NCBI GenBank assembly: GCA_900752545.1
Contig: CAADVS010000026.1
Location: forward strand, 1 to 64,000
Origin: an uncultured Collinsella sp.
GTDB taxonomy: Bacteria; Actinomycetota; Coriobacteriia; Coriobacteriales; Coriobacteriaceae
Direction of reading: 5' to 3'
DNA length: 64,000 bases
Below are positions 41,343 through 49,167 of this stretch, one piece after another. The stretch's first letter is position 1; every line of letters starts with the position of its first letter. The notes under the pieces were generated by a model that saw only the letters and a list, made by a program, of their open reading frames with translations, was not told where the DNA came from and searched no databases. Made by a program: the position numbers and the translations under genes.

Positions 41343-42641
41343 ATGAGCAAGACAATAGTTAGGCCCACGCTTTCGCTGGGCAACCACATCTATCTGTATC
41401 GCCTGCTGCGCGACGCGATTGGGTGCGGCAAGCAAACGTTTATGACGCAGGTCGAGGAGGCACTCGCCGCTGGTGACATGACCGCTTATGACCTGGGCTT
41501 CGAGTCCACGCGCGAGCTGCTCGAGGAGCTCGACGACTGCATTAAGCTGACCGTCTTTAAGGGCGGTCGCCTGTATGCCACCGTCATCGCCAACGATGCC
41601 TGGGATGCCGCCCTTGCCAAGGGCGAGGACAAGCCCAAGGCAGCCAAGGGCGCTAAGCAGTCCTACAAAAAGAAAAAGCGCGGTGAGAAGGACCTCAAGG
41701 CCGTGCGCCCCAAGCACGTTAAGCGCGCCGAGCCCGAGCCCATGGCCGAAGTCGCTCCGGAGCCCGAGCCCGAAACAGGGATCGAAGGCGCTATTGAGGT
41801 AACGGCAGAAGCCGAAACCGAAATCGCCGCCACGACCGATCCCGAAGTCATGTCAGAGCAGGAAGCCACTGCGGAGCTCAACGAGGCCCCCAAGTCGACA
41901 GCCGAAGAAGCCGCCAACCAACCCGAGACACCTGCGTTCCAAAACAGCGATGTCTCTAGCGACGAGACCGAGGACAATCAGCCCGACGATCAAGACGCTA
42001 CCGAGTCGACGCCGGAGCCCGAGACGCTGAAGCCCGCCATCTCGCTCACGGTCGTCTATGACCCCGAGAACGCCAACGCCGGCATCACCACCATGGCGTC
42101 CACTCCGGTCGAGGCAAAGTCGAGCGTCGAGAACGAGAACGCGATGCAGGTTGAGGTTGAAACTGCAGCTGCAGACGCGCCCGTCACCGTGGAGCCCGCA
42201 GATTCCGCGGACAAGCCGGAGGCGACTCCGGACCCCGCACCCGTCATCGAATCCGTGCCTACCTCTGCTTGCGACCAAATTCCCGCACCGGCACCGGCTT
42301 CGGCACCCGCAGCGGCCCCAGCCCCCGCGCCTGCAGCGCCCGCCATCCCCAAGGACTTCCCCGTCGATTTCGCAACCGAGGTCTTCTGCCCCGGCCCGCT
42401 TCTGCACCAGCTGTCGACCTATCTCCCCTACGGCGCCGACACCCTCGGCATTGTCGGCGAGTACTACTGGATCGCCCGCGAGCGCGGTACCATCGAGGCC
42501 GCGCGAAACCGCGCAAGCTTCCCCCTGCACTACACGCAGGCCGGCGAGCGCCACGAAGTCACCGTGCGCATCCGCCGCAACACCACCGGCGGTCTCGGAG
42601 CCGCCTGGGCCATCGACAAGGTCGAAGCCCCGGTCGAGTAA
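41343..42641 (+). CDS. unknown protein with a long Glu/Pro/Ala linker
   Basis: A 432-residue protein with a folded N-terminus (about 1-80; VRPTLSLGNHIYLYRLLRDA onward), a Lys-rich stretch (about 93-112), a very long disordered acidic linker (about 118-340, with PEPEP and APAPA runs), and a conserved-looking C-terminal domain (about 345-432) containing FCPGPLLHQLSTYLPYGADT and VTVRIRRNTTGGLGAAWAIDKV. I recognise neither domain. There is no signal peptide or membrane span, so it should be cytoplasmic. GAGGAG precedes ATG 41343. The tether-like layout suggests a scaffold linking two binding modules; that is inference only. A bidirectional terminator follows. Confidence 0.65.
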   Translation: MSKTIVRPTLSLGNHIYLYRLLRDAIGCGKQTFMTQVEEALAAGDMTAYDLGFESTRELLEELDDCIKLTVFKGGRLYATVIANDAWDAALAKGEDKPKAAKGAKQSYKKKKRGEKDLKAVRPKHVKRAEPEPMAEVAPEPEPETGIEGAIEVTAEAETEIAATTDPEVMSEQEATAELNEAPKSTAEEAANQPETPAFQNSDVSSDETEDNQPDDQDATESTPEPETLKPAISLTVVYDPENANAGITTMASTPVEAKSSVENENAMQVEVETAAADAPVTVEPADSADKPEATPDPAPVIESVPTSACDQIPAPAPASAPAAAPAPAPAAPAIPKDFPVDFATEVFCPGPLLHQLSTYLPYGADTLGIVGEYYWIARERGTIEAARNRASFPLHYTQAGERHEVTVRIRRNTTGGLGAAWAIDKVEAPVE

Positions 42642-42642
42642 A

Positions 42643-42683
42643 AAACGGCCTCGGATAGCCAATTTGACCATCCGAGGCCGTTT
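42643..42683. terminator. bidirectional terminator
   Basis: A 14-bp perfect stem (42643-42656 with 42670-42683) with A- and T-runs on both sides, between convergent genes. Confidence 0.85.
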
Positions 42684-42696
42684 GAATTCAGGCCTT

Positions 42697-43089
42697 TTAG
42701 TTGTCATCGGCGCATATAGACACCAGAGAAGCAAGCTCATCCTCAAGTTGCGGAGCAAAGTATCTAAAAGAAACCTGCGCTCCAGTCGGTATCGACTCAA
42801 TCATATTCGCAGCATTATCTGAAACTCGGTACGATGCAGTTTCACCTGTCTTCAAATCCTCTATTGAGCAGACAGCGTCTTCAGCATCAATCGACCTAAG
42901 CACGCCTTTTCCTTGTAACATCACATCGGCATGTCCGCCAGCTATTTCTAATGAACCTGAGTCTGTCGCAGTCACTTCTCCGGAACCTCCGCGCGATATC
43001 TCTTCCTTTGTTGAACAGCCCACCAATGAAGCCATCAGCACCAAAGACAGAGCTAGACGAATCGCCCTACTTCGAAAAAGTCGTTCCAT
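42697..43089 (-). CDS. small lipoprotein of an AT-rich patch
   Basis: A predicted lipoprotein of about 130 residues. The lipobox is LASLVGCS-like (ASLVGC, then S) after a basic n-region (MERLFRSRAIRLAL) and a hydrophobic core. The remainder is a small beta-type domain (VTATDSGSLEIAGGHADVML, ETASYRVSDNAANMIESIPT) of no known family. I chose ATG 43089, which overlaps the 3' end of the upstream gene by 23 bp; 43098 and 43116 are alternatives, and none has a strong ribosome site. It is probably translated together with the upstream exported protein. Base composition is clearly lower in GC than that of the neighbours. Confidence 0.6.
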   Translation of the reverse strand: MERLFRSRAIRLALSLVLMASLVGCSTKEEISRGGSGEVTATDSGSLEIAGGHADVMLQGKGVLRSIDAEDAVCSIEDLKTGETASYRVSDNAANMIESIPTGAQVSFRYFAPQLEDELASLVSICADDN

Positions 43090-44194
43090 AAGTCCACGCA
43101 TAATAGCTCTGATCATACTTCAGGAAGGATAGAGATGAATTCCAGCCGTCCGCTATGCCAATCATCTGCCTCGTCTCTCCAGTTTTCTTACCAGTAAGTG
43201 TGGCGTAAGCCTCCGCTGTTACAGAATGGGCTGATCCGTTGTACAAACTCGCATGTAAAACATTCGGTCTATTAGAGTTAATCTCATTTTGAATGCTCGC
43301 GATAGCCGGAGAGGAGACAGTGCGGGCGATAAGAGTACTTCCCCTGCTTGCGCAGTAATTTGTAAACCCCGTTGCACAGGTTGATATCGGCGTTCCGCCC
43401 AAAACAACGCCAGGAACAGTCTGTTCTTCATCGGAAAGAGCATGGGTATTGGTGTAATTCCATATCTGCATATATTGCGAAGGGTCGCTATATAAATTGG
43501 CAATGCCATACAGTTCCGCAACGTTCGAAAAAGCTGTCACCATACAAGCATAGTGGGCAGTAAGCCTCTCAATCTCGCTTTCATCATATGACATAAACTG
43601 AGAAATGGAACGAAATCCAGATACTGTGTAATCCTGCATTTGAGTTGCGTAAATTACGACATCGTTCCAGCTTGAAGGTTTATTCGATAAAACGACAGGC
43701 CGTCCTTCTATGGAATCAGCCGGGATTGTTCTTCCGCAATTTGTTGTTATTGAACCGTCCAAAGATTGCACACCGAATTCGAATGGATTGATCATTACGA
43801 CTGGGTTATTGAAAGAATAAGACTCAACACCAAGATCTCCTCCCCGATCCATAGGGCTGACTAAGCCGTCTCCAAAACGATATCCCGTAAGTATTTCATC
43901 ATCTGAAGCATCTAAAACCAAATAGCCCGCGGCTCTATTGAATGTCACAACCGGAACAATGTAGCCAAGCGGGGACCCATCAACGTCTACAAAAGGAATA
44001 GGGTCAGAAGGCGTATACGAAGAGCCGAGGAGTCCCTTTATATATTTATCGGCAAGCTCTTGCGCAATTTCAGAAGTAAATTGTATCTGCTCACCATCAA
44101 TATTGCCCGTCGAAGCAAAAACCTCTTTCGGACGTGCGGCTAAGGCGACAATTGAAGACGCGACAAGTTGCAGAAAACGACGACGCGAAAGCAT
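43067..44194 (-). CDS. exported papain-like peptidase-like protein
   Basis: A 375-residue exported protein. The N-terminus SRRRFLQLVASSIVALAA is a Tat-like signal with paired arginines. An N-terminal part (about 30-190) resembles an inhibitory pro-domain (YIVPVVTFNRAAGYLVLDASDD). The catalytic half has a Cys-led helix (HYACMVTAFSNVAELYG), a His strand (GSAHSVTAEAYATL) and a downstream IADGWNSS, the arrangement of C39/papain-like cysteine peptidases with Cys, His and Asp/Asn. I cannot name the subfamily. AAGAAG precedes ATG 44194. The gene and its flanks are AT-rich compared with the rest of the window, suggesting recent acquisition. The downstream lipoprotein overlaps its end and may be a partner or inhibitor. 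Confidence 0.65.
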   Translation of the reverse strand: MLSRRRFLQLVASSIVALAARPKEVFASTGNIDGEQIQFTSEIAQELADKYIKGLLGSSYTPSDPIPFVDVDGSPLGYIVPVVTFNRAAGYLVLDASDDEILTGYRFGDGLVSPMDRGGDLGVESYSFNNPVVMINPFEFGVQSLDGSITTNCGRTIPADSIEGRPVVLSNKPSSWNDVVIYATQMQDYTVSGFRSISQFMSYDESEIERLTAHYACMVTAFSNVAELYGIANLYSDPSQYMQIWNYTNTHALSDEEQTVPGVVLGGTPISTCATGFTNYCASRGSTLIARTVSSPAIASIQNEINSNRPNVLHASLYNGSAHSVTAEAYATLTGKKTGETRQMIGIADGWNSSLSFLKYDQSYYAWTYGTTFSK

Positions 44195-44436
44195 ATGTTC
44201 TTCTTTCTAGAGGAGCGACTTATAAGATACTCTTATTCTATAACCTTTTTTGTAACGTTACAGCACTGGTTATATTTCAATTCGATTTGCTTATGTCCTT
44301 GTAACCCAATACGTCTTTACGTTTTAAACGGAATTAGAAAATCACTCATAGCAAAAACGGGCTTTAATCCCAAAGAGATGACTTTGATTATGAATCAAAC
44401 CAGCAGCCAGGGCATAGCTGCAGTGCAATTGCTACA

Positions 44437-44466
44437 AGAAAGGCCGCCCTTGGTGGCGGCCTTTCT
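44437..44466 (-). terminator. terminator of ettA
   Basis: AGAAAGGCCGCC (44437-44448) pairs with GGCGGCCTTTCT (44455-44466), 12 bp perfect, just past the ettA stop. The 240 bp further upstream (44195-44436) are AT-rich and hold no gene. Confidence 0.85.
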
Positions 44467-44474
44467 ACTTGCTA

Positions 44475-46154
44475 CTAGTCGCGCGTGAGCTTCCTGTGGA
44501 TACGATGCGGCTGGGCTGCGTCCTCGCCCAGGCGCTCGATACGGTTGGCCTGATAGGCCTCGAAGTTGCCCTCAAACCAATACCAGTTGCCCGGGTTCTC
44601 GTCGGTGCCTTCCCACGCCAGGATGTGCGTGGCAACGCGGTCCAGGAACATACGGTCGTGGCTAATGACCACCGAACAGCCCGGGAACTCGAGCAGCGCC
44701 GCCTCGAGAGAGGACAGCGTCTCGACGTCGAGATCGTTCGTGGGCTCGTCGAGGAGCAGCAGGTTGCCGCCCTGTTTGAGCGTGAGCGCCAGGTTCAGAC
44801 GGTTGCGCTCGCCACCGGAAAGTACGCCGGCGCGCTTCTGCTGGTCCTGGCCCTTAAAGCCAAAGCTCGCCACATAAGCGCGGCTCGGAACCTCGGTCTC
44901 GCCGACCATCATGTGGTCCAGGCCATCCGAGACGACCTCCCACAGGTTCTTGTCGGGGTCGATGCCGGAACGGTTCTGATCGACGTAAGAAATCTTGACG
45001 GTCTCGCCCACCTCGAGCTCGCCCGAAGTCAGCGGCTCCAGACCCACAATCGTCTTGAACAGCGTGGTCTTACCGACACCGTTGGGGCCGATGACGCCCA
45101 CGATGCCGTTGCGCGGCAGAGTGAACGAAAGGTCATCGATGAGCACGCGGCCATCGAACTCCTTGTGCAGGTGATGGGCCTCGAGCACCTTGTTGCCCAG
45201 ACGCGGTCCAACGGGAATGCGGATGTCGGTCCAGTCGAGCTTCTGGCTTGCGCGGGCCTCGGCCTCCATCTCCTCGTAGCGAGCCAGACGAGCCTTGTTC
45301 TTGGCCTGGCGAGCCTTGGGCGAGCTGCGTACCCACTCGAGCTCGGCCTCCATGCGCTTGGCGAGCTTGGCGTCGCGGTTGCCCTGCGCCTCGATACGGG
45401 CGGCCTTGGTCTCCAGATACGTGGAGTAGTTGCCCTTGTAGGGATAGAGGTGGCCGCGGTCGACCTCGCAGATCCACTCGGCAACGTTATCCAGGAAGTA
45501 GCGATCGTGTGTGACGGCAAGCACCGCGCCCTGGTAGTTGTGCAGGAAGTGCTCGAGCCACAGGATCGACTCGGCGTCCAGGTGGTTCGTGGGCTCGTCG
45601 AGCAGCAGCAGGTCGGGAGCTTCGAGCAGCAGCTTGCACAGGGCCACGCGACGGCGCTCGCCGCCGGAAAGTACGTTGACCGGCATGTCGGAATCGGGCA
45701 GCTGCAGGGCGTCCATGGCCTGGCCGAGCTTGGAATCGATATCCCAGCCGTCGGCGGCGTCGATCTCGTCCTGGAGCTTGCCCATCTCGGCCATGAGGGC
45801 GTCCATGTCGCAATCCGGGTCGCACATCTCCTCGCCGATCTTATTGAAGCGATCGACCTTGGCGATCATGTCGCCAAATGCCATGCGCACGTTCTCGATG
45901 ACGGTCTTGTCGTCGTCGAGCGGCGGCTCCTGCTGCAGGATACCCACGGTGTAGCCGGGGGTGAGCCTGGCATCGCCGTTGGAGACCTCCTCGATGCCGA
46001 CCATGATCTTGAGCAGGGTCGACTTGCCCATACCGTTGGGGCCCACGACGCCGATCTTGGCACCGGGGTAGAAGCTCAGGGTCACGTCGTCAAGGATCAC
46101 CTTGTCGCCATGGGCTTTACGAGCCTGATACATCTGGTAGATAAACTCTGCCAT
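44475..46154 (-). CDS. ettA: energy-dependent translational throttle protein, ABC-F
   Basis: A 559-residue ABC-F ATPase with two nucleotide-binding domains and no membrane part. The first domain has GPNGMGKST, LSGGERRR and LLLLDEPTNHLDAESI, and the second has GPNGVGKTT, LSGGERNR and LLLLDEPTNDLDVE. Between them a P-site tRNA-interaction linker follows the first domain (SPKARQAKNKARLARYEEMEAE), which together with the length identifies the EttA type rather than an antibiotic-resistance ABC-F. EttA binds the ribosome E site and tunes the first elongation step to the ATP/ADP ratio. The Shine-Dalgarno is AAAGG, slightly far from ATG 46154. It is a single-gene unit. Confidence 0.95.
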   Translation of the reverse strand: MAEFIYQMYQARKAHGDKVILDDVTLSFYPGAKIGVVGPNGMGKSTLLKIMVGIEEVSNGDARLTPGYTVGILQQEPPLDDDKTVIENVRMAFGDMIAKVDRFNKIGEEMCDPDCDMDALMAEMGKLQDEIDAADGWDIDSKLGQAMDALQLPDSDMPVNVLSGGERRRVALCKLLLEAPDLLLLDEPTNHLDAESILWLEHFLHNYQGAVLAVTHDRYFLDNVAEWICEVDRGHLYPYKGNYSTYLETKAARIEAQGNRDAKLAKRMEAELEWVRSSPKARQAKNKARLARYEEMEAEARASQKLDWTDIRIPVGPRLGNKVLEAHHLHKEFDGRVLIDDLSFTLPRNGIVGVIGPNGVGKTTLFKTIVGLEPLTSGELEVGETVKISYVDQNRSGIDPDKNLWEVVSDGLDHMMVGETEVPSRAYVASFGFKGQDQQKRAGVLSGGERNRLNLALTLKQGGNLLLLDEPTNDLDVETLSSLEAALLEFPGCSVVISHDRMFLDRVATHILAWEGTDENPGNWYWFEGNFEAYQANRIERLGEDAAQPHRIHRKLTRD

Positions 46155-46245
46155 TTGCCTGTTTTATCCTTTCTACCTGCTGTTTCCCTATTCTTGTTTC
46201 GCTTTAGTGGAAACGAAATGAGAAAACCAGCTCTGAAACTTAACG

Positions 46246-46273
46246 AAAAAGGGGCATGGTTGCCCACACCCCC
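46246..46273 (-). terminator. terminator of the sdpR-sdpI unit
   Basis: GGGG (46251-46254) and CCCC (46269-46273) close a GCA...TGC-containing loop, with TTTTT after the stem on the minus strand. Confidence 0.55.
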
Positions 46274-46338
46274 TAATACTACCTGGGAAAAGTCCCCCTT
46301 AACACACTATGAACTGCGTACGCTAGTTTTCCGCAACC

Positions 46339-47043
46339 TTAACGAGCGGCTCGCTGCGATTTGCGCCACAGCAGATACGAGTAGACGTAGACGGCTCCAA
46401 CCGAACCAAACGCCAGAACCGCAATCACCGCGGCGACGACTTCACTCGAAAGCACGCTGCCTGCCACGCCCATCACAATCAGGCCAAAGCCCAGCACCAT
46501 AAAGCAGGCACCGCCAAAGCGCTGCGTACGGCGCCAGTTCTCGGGATTGGCAAGCGCCCAAGGCGTCTTGATACCGAGCGTATAGTTCTGCTTCACACGC
46601 GGCAAGTAGTTGCCTACGCCGATGAACAGCAAACCGACAACACCGGAAATCAGCACGTTGACCGAACCGACCGCCGGCACCACGCCCCAGACCGTAAGCT
46701 CTCCCAGCCAGCTTATGGCGCACATGAACAAGGTGAAGGCGATTACGAAGCCCTGATAGAACTTGCCCGAGGTTCGATATGCCTCACCTTTGGGATCGAT
46801 GCGCGGCACCACGCAGAACATTGCGAGAAGCACCAGAGGCAGCACGCCGAGCGCGGAGGCCATCCAGCTGGGACCCCAACCGTCGACGGCGCCGTTCGCG
46901 CCCCAGTGCGTGGGAATCTGCCCAGGCAAGCTCGGCATCACCATGAGATGCGCTACGACATTGGCGACGCACAGAGCGACCAGCGCAATCCACACGCGCG
47001 ACGATACCCCCGTGGGGTGAATGCCCTTGTTTTCGTTATTCAT
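46339..47043 (-). CDS. SdpI family membrane protein
   Basis: A 234-residue membrane protein with about six hydrophobic segments. It has the DUF1648-SdpI layout: PSLPGQIPTHWGANGAVDGWGP (about 40-61) is the hallmark of the first part, and GVGNYLPRVKQNYTLGIKTPWALANPENWRRTQRF (about 145-180) in blocks is the SdpI signature. Bacillus SdpI gives immunity to the SdpC killing toxin and signals to its repressor SdpR. The start ATG 47043 overlaps the ArsR-type gene upstream by 8 bp (ATGAATAA), the same sdpR-sdpI order as in Bacillus. No toxin gene is in view, so general envelope-stress protection is equally possible. Confidence 0.85.
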   Translation of the reverse strand: MNNENKGIHPTGVSSRVWIALVALCVANVVAHLMVMPSLPGQIPTHWGANGAVDGWGPSWMASALGVLPLVLLAMFCVVPRIDPKGEAYRTSGKFYQGFVIAFTLFMCAISWLGELTVWGVVPAVGSVNVLISGVVGLLFIGVGNYLPRVKQNYTLGIKTPWALANPENWRRTQRFGGACFMVLGFGLIVMGVAGSVLSSEVVAAVIAVLAFGSVGAVYVYSYLLWRKSQRAAR

Positions 47044-47314
47044 CCTTATCACCTTCCGTGTTTGTAAAGCCCATAAACCAACCGATCAAGTCCTGCATGA
47101 CGGTAGTGTTTAAGCTGTATACGATGTTTTGACCATGACGTTCCTCGGTTACCAACCCGGCGTTTTTGAGCGTCGCCAAGTGATGGCTCAGCGACGGCTT
47201 ACTGATATCGAAATGCTCGGCAAGCTCCCCCGCCGTGCAATTGCCCTCGCGCAGCAACTCCAAAATGCGCCGTCGCGTTGGATCGGCAAGCGCCTTAAAA
47301 CCCTCTCCCGGCAT
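47036..47314 (-). CDS. ArsR family (SdpR-like) transcriptional regulator
   Basis: A 92-residue winged helix repressor. ALADPTRRRILELLREGNCTAGELAEHFDISKPSLSHHL in two blocks is the ArsR helix-turn-helix; no metal-binding cysteine pair is visible (a single Cys in GNCTAG), in keeping with an SdpR-type autorepressor. AAAGGGGG precedes ATG 47314, chosen over an upstream ATG six codons earlier. It overlaps and is coupled to the SdpI family gene. In Bacillus, SdpR is sequestered at the membrane by toxin-bound SdpI; a similar circuit is inferred here. Confidence 0.88.
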   Translation of the reverse strand: MPGEGFKALADPTRRRILELLREGNCTAGELAEHFDISKPSLSHHLATLKNAGLVTEERHGQNIVYSLNTTVMQDLIGWFMGFTNTEGDKDE

Positions 47315-47493
47315 AAGACCCCCTTTCATCATCTCTCATGACGCGCACACTATACTCGATATTTAGATGTTTGTCTAACTATCTAATCGCAATGCTTCAG
47401 ACCACATCAAAGCAAACGCCATCGCAACCTATGGGCGATTACCTATAATGGCGATAGCTAAAACACGACCTGCTTCCCCATCGGAGGATATTT

Positions 47494-48291
47494 ATGACCG
47501 AAACCGCTGCCGCAGCCGCCATCGAGACACGCGACACCAAGCTCGAGATTATCATGGGCCGCGAGGCACTCGATAAGCTCGCCGATGCTACGGTGCTAGT
47601 GCTCGGCTGCGGAGGCGTGGGCTCCAACTGCTGCGAGGCACTCGCCCGCGGCGGCATCGGTCATTTCGTCATTCTGGATAAGGACATCATCGCGCCCAGC
47701 AATATCAATCGCCAGGCCATCGCCTTTCACAGCACCGTCGGCAAGCGCAAAGTCGACGTCATGGAGGCTATGATTCACGACATCAACCCTACCGCTACCG
47801 TCATCAAGCGCACCGAATACCTGCTGAGCGACAACATCGATGATTTCTTCGCGAGCGTTTTGGAGCAGACGGACGGCAAGCTCGACTACGTCGTCGACGC
47901 CATCGACACCATCTCGGCCAAGCTCACCATTGCCAAATATACTCAGGACCACGACATTCGTTTGGTTAGCTCCATGGGCGGGGCCAACAAGCTCCATCCC
48001 GAGTGCCTCCGCTTTGCCGACATTTTCGATACGGTACGTGACCCCATGAGCCGCATCATGCGCAAAGAATGCAAGAAGCGCGGAATCAAGAGCCTGCATG
48101 TACTGTTTAGCTGCGAGGAATCGGTTAAGACACAGCCCCGCGACCCTTCCAACATCCACGAGCGCACCGAGCTGGGAACCGCCAGCTTTATGCCGCCCAT
48201 CATGGGCCAGATGATTGCCGGCGAGGTTATCCGCCAGATCAGCGGCCGCGGCACTGAGCGCGTACGCTCCGATGGCCAACGTCTGGACTAG
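47494..48291 (+). CDS. tcdA: tRNA threonylcarbamoyladenosine dehydratase
   Basis: An E1-like (ThiF fold) enzyme of 265 residues that uses ATP to cyclise t6A37 of ANN-decoding tRNAs to ct6A. VLVLGCGGVGSNCCEALARGGIGHF (in two blocks) is the nucleotide motif; DKDIIAPSNINRQ places the conserved Asp, Asn and Arg; and YVVDAIDTISAKL matches the family. The Cys-containing C-terminal part is present (SCEESVKTQPRD, FMPPIMGQMIAGEVIRQI). GGAGGATA precedes ATG 47494. It is followed 14 bp later by tatD on the same strand. Confidence 0.9.
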   Translation: MTETAAAAAIETRDTKLEIIMGREALDKLADATVLVLGCGGVGSNCCEALARGGIGHFVILDKDIIAPSNINRQAIAFHSTVGKRKVDVMEAMIHDINPTATVIKRTEYLLSDNIDDFFASVLEQTDGKLDYVVDAIDTISAKLTIAKYTQDHDIRLVSSMGGANKLHPECLRFADIFDTVRDPMSRIMRKECKKRGIKSLHVLFSCEESVKTQPRDPSNIHERTELGTASFMPPIMGQMIAGEVIRQISGRGTERVRSDGQRLD

Positions 48292-48305
48292 CGGAGCGCA
48301 CCGAG

Positions 48306-49088
48306 ATGGAGCCCCGGTTATTTGATGCACACTGCCATCTTGATTTAATGGCTCACCCGGACGCCGTTGCCGATGAGGCGACGGCGCTGGGCTTGGGTCT
48401 ATTTGACTGCGGCGTCAATCCGCGCGACTTTTCGGCCGCAAACGAGCGCGCCTGTCGCCAACCAGGCATCATCGCCGGCGTTGGGCTTCACCCCTGGTGG
48501 CTCGCCGATGGCCACTGCGGTTTTGTCGAAGTCAATCTGCTTTGCGAAGTTGCTGCCCAAGAACGCTACATCGGCGAAGTCGGACTCGACTTTTCCGCGC
48601 GCTTTGCTGGAAGTGAGCCGCTACAAATACAGGCACTTAACCGGCTCTGCGATGCGCTCGTGCAGTATCCTCTTACCGGGCGCGTGATATCAATTCACGC
48701 CGTTCGTTCGGCAGAAGCCGTACTGGACGTCCTCGAATCGCATGGACTACTCATCCCAAACCCCGATTCCCCCGTTATCATCTTCCACTGGTTTAGTGGC
48801 ACCTCGGACGAGCTTGTCCGCGCACGCGATGCAGGCTGCTATTTTTCCGTCAACGAACGCATGCTCGCGTCTAAACGAGGACGCGAATACGCACGACAGA
48901 TTCCACTCGATCGTTTACTGCTCGAGACCGATGCGCCAGCCGAGCCAAACACAGAAACAAGCGCACAGTCGCTCATCAGATCGCTCACAAGGACCTCGAT
49001 GCGCATTGCCTCACTCAAAAACTGTGACGCAAAGCGCATCGAGTCGGTAGTTTTAGCAAATGCGCACTCTGTTTTTGACCTTCGCTAA
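48306..49088 (+). CDS. tatD: TatD family hydrolase
   Basis: A 260-residue TIM-barrel metal-dependent nuclease of the TatD family. DAHCHLD at the N-terminus supplies the first metal His pair, GEVGLDF holds the Glu, SIHAV and FHWFSGT the next His residues, and LLLETDAPA the final Asp. Family members have 3'-5' DNase activity and function in repair. It lies 14 bp after tcdA, so the two are probably co-transcribed, and it is convergent with the FGGY kinase 80 bp away. The hydrophobic features fit a cytoplasmic protein. The C-terminal region has the expected HSVF end. Confidence 0.88.
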   Translation: MEPRLFDAHCHLDLMAHPDAVADEATALGLGLFDCGVNPRDFSAANERACRQPGIIAGVGLHPWWLADGHCGFVEVNLLCEVAAQERYIGEVGLDFSARFAGSEPLQIQALNRLCDALVQYPLTGRVISIHAVRSAEAVLDVLESHGLLIPNPDSPVIIFHWFSGTSDELVRARDAGCYFSVNERMLASKRGREYARQIPLDRLLLETDAPAEPNTETSAQSLIRSLTRTSMRIASLKNCDAKRIESVVLANAHSVFDLR

Positions 49089-49167
49089 CCCCTGTGGGCA
49101 AAAATGCCAAGGGACATGCGAATCGCACAACGCAGTCCCTATTGGTAGGCAGTACAATTCGGCAGCA

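Noticed and set aside
44469..46502. 677-codon plus-strand open frame opposite ettA
   Set aside because: Antisense of a conserved ABC-F gene; low-complexity Val/Gly/Leu/His sequence.
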